In this document: positions 11,687 to 14,893 of the stretch, in pieces
Numbering within the stretch: the first letter of the stretch is position 1
How the letters are laid out: every line of letters begins with the position of its first letter
NCBI GenBank assembly: GCA_964523675.1
Contig: CAZFZT010000079.1
Span: 1-14,893, forward strand
Origin: CAZFZT01 sp964523675
Lineage (GTDB): Bacteria; Planctomycetota; Phycisphaerae; Phycisphaerales; SM1A02
DNA length: 14,893 nucleotides
Direction of reading: 5' to 3'
The notes under the pieces: generated by a model
The model's input: only the letters and a program-made list of their open reading frames with translations
The model's database searches: none
What the model was told of the DNA's origin: nothing
Position numbers and translations under genes: made by a program

Positions 11687-14329
11687 CTACTTCCGATCAT
11701 CCGCTGCTTCCTCGTACTCCTCGTCTTCGTACTCCTCCTCATCTTCGTACTCATCCTCATCTTCGTACTCGTCCTCGTACTCGTCCTCGTCGCTGCCGTT
11801 CTTTGAAATCGTTTCGATGAACGGCGGATCATCCTCGCCCGCCTCTTCGTCTTCGACCTCATCTGCTTCGAAGAGCGTGCCATCCGCCTCGGCCTGTGCT
11901 TCGAGGCGTTTCATCTCTTCCCACTCATCAAGCGTGATAAGCACCTCGCGGGCCACCGAACCCTTGTGGTCGCCAAGGATTCCTGCAAGGGCCATTTGAT
12001 CGACCAGTCGTGAAGCGCGCGAGTAGCCGATCGCCAGCCGGCGCTGAAGCAGCGACACAGAGCCGCGCTTGGATTCGATCATGATCTTGACGGCTTCATC
12101 GAACATCGGATCGCGCTCAGCGGCATCAAGACCATCGCCGTCACCCGCACCGGGACGAATCGCAATCAAAGAACGCTCAAACGACGGAGCCGCGACGGTT
12201 TTGAGGAACTTCGCCACCTTGCGGGTCTCAACATCAGTAACAAGCGTTCCCTGCGCCCGCGTCAACTCCGATGAGTGCGGCGTGAGAAAGAGCATGTCGC
12301 CCTGCCCCAGCAGCAACTCCGCGCCTTTCTGATCGAGCACGATCCGGCTGTCCATTCCTGAAGCAACTTTGAAACTTGCGCGGCAGGGCATGTTGCTCTT
12401 GATAAGGCCCGTGACCACATTCGCCTGCGGCCGCTGCGTCGCAAGAATCAGGTGAATCCCCACCGCACGCGCTTTCTGCGCAATGCGCACGATGGAATGC
12501 TCCGCCTCGCGATTGGTCATCATCAGGTCGGCGAGCTCGTCGATGATGAACACCATGTACGGCAGCTTCTTCGGGATCTTCGCGCGCTCGAGGTCATTGG
12601 CCGGCTCAAAGAGTTCGTAAAGTTCCTCTTCGGTGAGCACGTTGTAGGAAGCGATATCGCGCACGCGCGCTTCGCGCAGTAGTTCGTAGCGCTCCTCCAT
12701 CTTGGTCACGGCCCACTCCAGAATCGCCGCCGCTTTGGCCGACTCCGTCACCACCGGGCACATGAGGTGCGGCACATCGGCGAACTGACTCATCTCGACC
12801 ATCTTCGGGTCCACGAGAACGAGTTTGAGTTCGTCCGGCCGCTTCGTGTACAGCCACGACATGATGATCGTGTTCATGCACACGCTCTTGCCCGAGCCGG
12901 TCGTGCCGGCAATCAACATATGTGGCATGCGCGTCAGGTCCGCCACCAGTGGCTCACCGGATGCGTCCTTGCCGAGGAACATTGGCAGCACCATGCCCTC
13001 CGCCTGTCCGCCTGACATGAGTTCCTTGAGACGCACCTTCTCCTTCTGCAGGTTCGGCACCTCAATGCCGACGGTCGTCTTGCCCGCCATGTTCGGAACG
13101 ATGCGAATGTTCTGCGCGCCAAGCGTGCGCGCGATATCACTGGAGACGGCGCTGACCTTGGCCACCTTGGTTCCGGGGGCGAGTTGGATCGAGTAAAGCG
13201 TGACGACCGGGCCGGATTCGATATCGACGACCTCGCCGTCAATGCCGTACGTTTGCAGCGCGGTTTCAAGTTGCTGCGCCTGCTCGCGAACGAACGCTTC
13301 CATCTTCTCGGAGTAGTTCGACTCCGGGTCGCCGAGCAGGTCGATCGGCGGGAACTGATAGCCCTCGAATGACTCTTCGCGGATGATGTCCTCATCGCGC
13401 GCAACCTTCTTGTTGCGGCCGGCGATACGTACCGGGAGTTTGGCGATCTTGGCGCGAAGTTCCTCTGCGGAGAGCCGTTGACGCTCCGGCTCAGCTTCGT
13501 CTTCCTCTTCGTACTCCTCGTCCTCGTATTCTTCCTCGTCGTACTCCTCTTCTTTGTCGTCGTCGTACTCATCAGGATCGAATGATTCGGTCGCGCCGAC
13601 GCCGCCTGCATCGGCACTGATGGTGCCGCCGGCGGCCGCTATCTTTGCGCCTCGGCCGACTCTCAGCGGTGAAGGCAACGCCCGCTCCGGCCGCTTCGCC
13701 ATCTCGCGAATGGCCCGTTTCGGCAGTTTGATCTTGCGCAGCAACATCCACACTGCCAGGCAACCTCTCCAAGCCAGCCGTGGCAGTGCCAGAGCAAGTC
13801 GATCCGCAGCCACCACAAGCCCGACCACAAATAAAGCAGCAAGCATCAGAAACGTACCGACACTGTTGAACCGCGCCACCAACTCAGCCGCACTCACCAC
13901 GCCGACAAGCCCGCCTTGTGAGATCGGCAGGAACCCGCTTATGGGCGCGACCAAAGCGTGCAGTGATGAGATCGCCGCCGTCATAACAGCAACGCCGATC
14001 GCGCGCACAAGCGGATGCGTCACCTGCCGCCCAGAGAACGTCACACCGAGGTAACCGGCAACTGCTGCGAGAACCACCCATGAGCCAAGCCCGATCACGT
14101 GGTATGCCCAGTAGGCGACCGTCGCGCCGAACATTCCGCACAGGTTGGCTGGCGGGTCATTCAGGACAGCCACAGCATGTGAAGGCGGGTCGGCAATATT
14201 GAAACTGACCAGCGAGAGAAAGAGAAAGACCCAGACCGCCGCAATCAAAACCCAAACCACCCGCCGCGAAACCGGCGCAGCGGTTGCATCTGTCGGCTTC
14301 GATCGGCGCGCATTGACAGTGCGGGACAT
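11687..14329 (-). CDS. ftsK: DNA translocase FtsK/SpoIIIE
   Basis: An 880-residue ATP-driven DNA pump that clears chromosome ends from the closing septum and supports dimer resolution. The N-terminus has about four membrane helices (roughly 23-45, 68-95, 108-130, 155-175). A linker with an acidic Tyr-rich tract (251-281) follows. The alpha domain starts near YQFPPIDLLGDP (324); the motor has Walker A GTTGSGKS (475-482), Walker B VFIIDELADLMM (593-604) and the ATQRP motif (630-634). The gamma winged-helix, normally the DNA-sequence reader, covers about 742-800 (RGSVSLLQRRLAIGYSRASRLVDQM). An extra acidic tail of about 80 residues follows gamma and ends in a second Tyr-containing tract (846-875); most FtsK proteins stop near gamma. 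No strong Shine-Dalgarno precedes the ATG at 14329; the start is chosen because the basic n-region and first membrane helix follow it. Confidence 0.95.
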   Translation of the reverse strand: MSRTVNARRSKPTDATAAPVSRRVVWVLIAAVWVFLFLSLVSFNIADPPSHAVAVLNDPPANLCGMFGATVAYWAYHVIGLGSWVVLAAVAGYLGVTFSGRQVTHPLVRAIGVAVMTAAISSLHALVAPISGFLPISQGGLVGVVSAAELVARFNSVGTFLMLAALFVVGLVVAADRLALALPRLAWRGCLAVWMLLRKIKLPKRAIREMAKRPERALPSPLRVGRGAKIAAAGGTISADAGGVGATESFDPDEYDDDKEEEYDEEEYEDEEYEEEDEAEPERQRLSAEELRAKIAKLPVRIAGRNKKVARDEDIIREESFEGYQFPPIDLLGDPESNYSEKMEAFVREQAQQLETALQTYGIDGEVVDIESGPVVTLYSIQLAPGTKVAKVSAVSSDIARTLGAQNIRIVPNMAGKTTVGIEVPNLQKEKVRLKELMSGGQAEGMVLPMFLGKDASGEPLVADLTRMPHMLIAGTTGSGKSVCMNTIIMSWLYTKRPDELKLVLVDPKMVEMSQFADVPHLMCPVVTESAKAAAILEWAVTKMEERYELLREARVRDIASYNVLTEEELYELFEPANDLERAKIPKKLPYMVFIIDELADLMMTNREAEHSIVRIAQKARAVGIHLILATQRPQANVVTGLIKSNMPCRASFKVASGMDSRIVLDQKGAELLLGQGDMLFLTPHSSELTRAQGTLVTDVETRKVAKFLKTVAAPSFERSLIAIRPGAGDGDGLDAAERDPMFDEAVKIMIESKRGSVSLLQRRLAIGYSRASRLVDQMALAGILGDHKGSVAREVLITLDEWEEMKRLEAQAEADGTLFEADEVEDEEAGEDDPPFIETISKNGSDEDEYEDEYEDEDEYEDEEEYEDEEYEEAADDRK
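11705..11794 (-). repeat. Degenerate tandem repeat encoding (E/D)-Y-rich FtsK C-terminal tail
   Basis: On the plus strand the stretch is built from imperfect 12- and 18-base units of the TCCTCGTACTCG and TCCTCATCTTCGTACTCA kind. On the coding strand it gives EDEY/EDEEY repeats (residues 846-875 of FtsK). The unit lengths are multiples of three, so expansion or contraction would keep the reading frame. Confidence 0.75.
13487..13579 (-). repeat. Degenerate acidic Tyr-rich repeat in the FtsK linker
   Basis: Encodes FtsK residues 251-281, almost entirely Asp, Glu and Tyr. It shares the ten-residue string EEYEDEEYEE with the C-terminal tract, and the DNA copies share CGTACTCCTCGTC on the plus strand. 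Acidic linkers are common between FtsK membrane and motor domains; the Tyr periodicity and the match to the tail are not. Confidence 0.7.
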
Positions 14330-14468
14330 GACACAACGATATCGGTCAAAGCCGTTTCATGTCGCGAATGTTCAAGAGGCGCGTCGAGAAGGCAAAGGAT
14401 GAGCTTTCTGACGGCGGTTTCCCCAGTGTGGCGTTCTTCATCCCCGCAGCGCCAGCGTCGGAGGCGGC
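14330..14468. other. Intergenic region between the CBS gene and ftsK
   Basis: About 140 bp on the leading side of ftsK. TTGAAC and TTGACC on the minus strand resemble -35 boxes, but neither has a -10 element at the right distance. No U-tailed hairpin after the CBS gene was found, so read-through from it into ftsK is possible. Confidence 0.3.
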
Positions 14469-14893
14469 TTATGCTGCGCGATTGCTCGCCATGCAATATG
14501 AGCAGCATCGCAGCAGGTCGTCGCGCGTGACGACGCCTCGCAGCCGCATGGTGTCGCTGTCCACGATCGGCAGGCATGAGATGCGCTCCTCCACCATCAC
14601 AGCAGCGGCCTCTTCGATCGGCGTCTCCTCGAACGCCACGATCGGCGCGCGGCTCATGATTTGATGCGCTCGCTTCTGCAGCGTGTTGACATCCTGCGAT
14701 CGCTCCATCAGCGGCTTGCCAATGAACGGGCTGATGTTCTTGAGCAGATCCCGATCGGAAATCACGCCGACGACACGACCTCGATTCACAACAACAAGGT
14801 GGTGAAAGCGCTTGGCCATGAAGATCGCGCGGATGCGCTCCAGCGTCTCATCGAGACCGATCGTTACCACATCAGCGATCATCACGTTGCGCA
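14469..14893 (-). CDS. CBS-domain protein (5' end beyond the window)
   Basis: A small protein consisting of a tandem pair of CBS domains, modules that bind adenine nucleotides and usually regulate enzymes or channels. CBS1 reads ...RNVMIADVVTIGLDETLERI to GVISDRDLLKNI; CBS2 reads HQIMSRAPIVAFEETPIEEAA to GVVTRDDLLRC. The reading frame stays open to the right edge, and the residues before the GTG at 14885 (R-N-V) fit the usual '(V)R(D/N)(I/V)M' opening of a CBS domain. I therefore regard the gene as running off the window, probably lacking only a few N-terminal residues here. No catalytic or membrane domain is visible, so it is likely a stand-alone CBS protein. It lies upstream of ftsK on the same strand with 139 bp between them. 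Confidence 0.85.
   Translation of the reverse strand, partial: RNVMIADVVTIGLDETLERIRAIFMAKRFHHLVVVNRGRVVGVISDRDLLKNISPFIGKPLMERSQDVNTLQKRAHQIMSRAPIVAFEETPIEEAAAVMVEERISCLPIVDSDTMRLRGVVTRDDLLRCCSYCMASNRAA

Noticed and set aside
11609..11806. 65-residue plus-strand frame with a very hydrophobic Val/Leu/Phe-repeat C-terminus, resembling a small membrane protein
   Set aside because: It is the antisense reading of the acidic GAG/GAC/TAC repeat at the end of ftsK. The hydrophobic repeat follows automatically from that codon pattern, and the frame starts inside the kinase gene without its own signals.
11661..11999. Plus-strand frame rich in Ser and Tyr repeats
   Set aside because: Another antisense frame of the same FtsK repeat and gamma region; composition is explained by the sense strand and no ribosome binding site was seen.
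14359..14664. 101-residue plus-strand frame opposite the CBS gene
   Set aside because: Entirely antisense or intergenic to the well-supported CBS-domain gene, with no family resemblance.
1..14893. tRNA, rRNA, riboswitch, CRISPR, insertion sequence or phage attachment features
   Set aside because: Both strands of every intergenic stretch were read and none showed cloverleaf-like arms, regular spacer repeats, transposase genes with terminal inverted repeats, or recognisable aptamer cores. Without a covariance search this is a negative reading, not proof.

Overview
The window looks like a chromosomal segment of a planctomycete, most likely a Phycisphaerae-type lineage. This is inferred from gene content, not from a marker gene. 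The clues are a secreted protein ending in paired dockerin/EF-hand-like repeats with the 'LLAAWG' / 'LLGSWG' pattern common in that group, an ECF sigma factor of the TIGR02999-like kind fused in operon to a large Ser/Thr kinase-TPR membrane protein, a DUF4139 protein, and a short palindromic element encoding GTGVLPVP inside a coding sequence. Base composition is GC-rich throughout. No RNA genes, CRISPR arrays, insertion sequences or prophage genes were found, and gene density is ordinary.

Layout from left to right. 1-209: left-edge intergenic sequence with a 20-base poly-C run. 210-944 (-): FabG, whose start is apparently a non-canonical ATC. 1171-2253 (+): probable lipoprotein with a TolB/WD40-like beta-propeller, divergent from fabG. 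2229-4265 (-): exported DUF4139 protein, overlapping the lipoprotein gene tail-to-tail by 25 bp. 4408-4462 (-): a convincing intrinsic terminator for the CsbD-like small protein gene (4498-4689, -). 4784-5806 (-): UDP-sugar 4-epimerase carrying a 10-residue insertion that coincides with a perfect palindrome. 5990-7216 (+): exported helical protein that looks like two diverged copies of an LTxxQ (Spy/CpxP-like) module. 7270-8700 (-): secreted metzincin-type protease candidate with C-terminal dockerin-like repeats. 8786-11664 (+): ECF sigma factor and kinase-TPR, two bases apart. 11687-14329 (-): FtsK/SpoIIIE translocase with two acidic Tyr-containing tracts. 14469-14893 (-): CBS-domain protein cut by the right edge.

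The genes mix housekeeping functions (fatty acid synthesis, chromosome segregation, nucleotide-sugar metabolism) with envelope or exported proteins (propeller lipoprotein, DUF4139, LTxxQ protein, metzincin). The sigma/kinase pair is the only clear two-gene regulatory unit. It stands divergent to the metzincin gene with 85 bp between them, so a shared regulatory region is possible. I do not see a clear new multi-gene system. The most unusual points are the ATC start of fabG, the in-frame palindromic insertion in the epimerase, the internal duplication in the LTxxQ protein, the paired acidic repeats of FtsK, the linker insertion in the sigma factor, and the long poly-C run.
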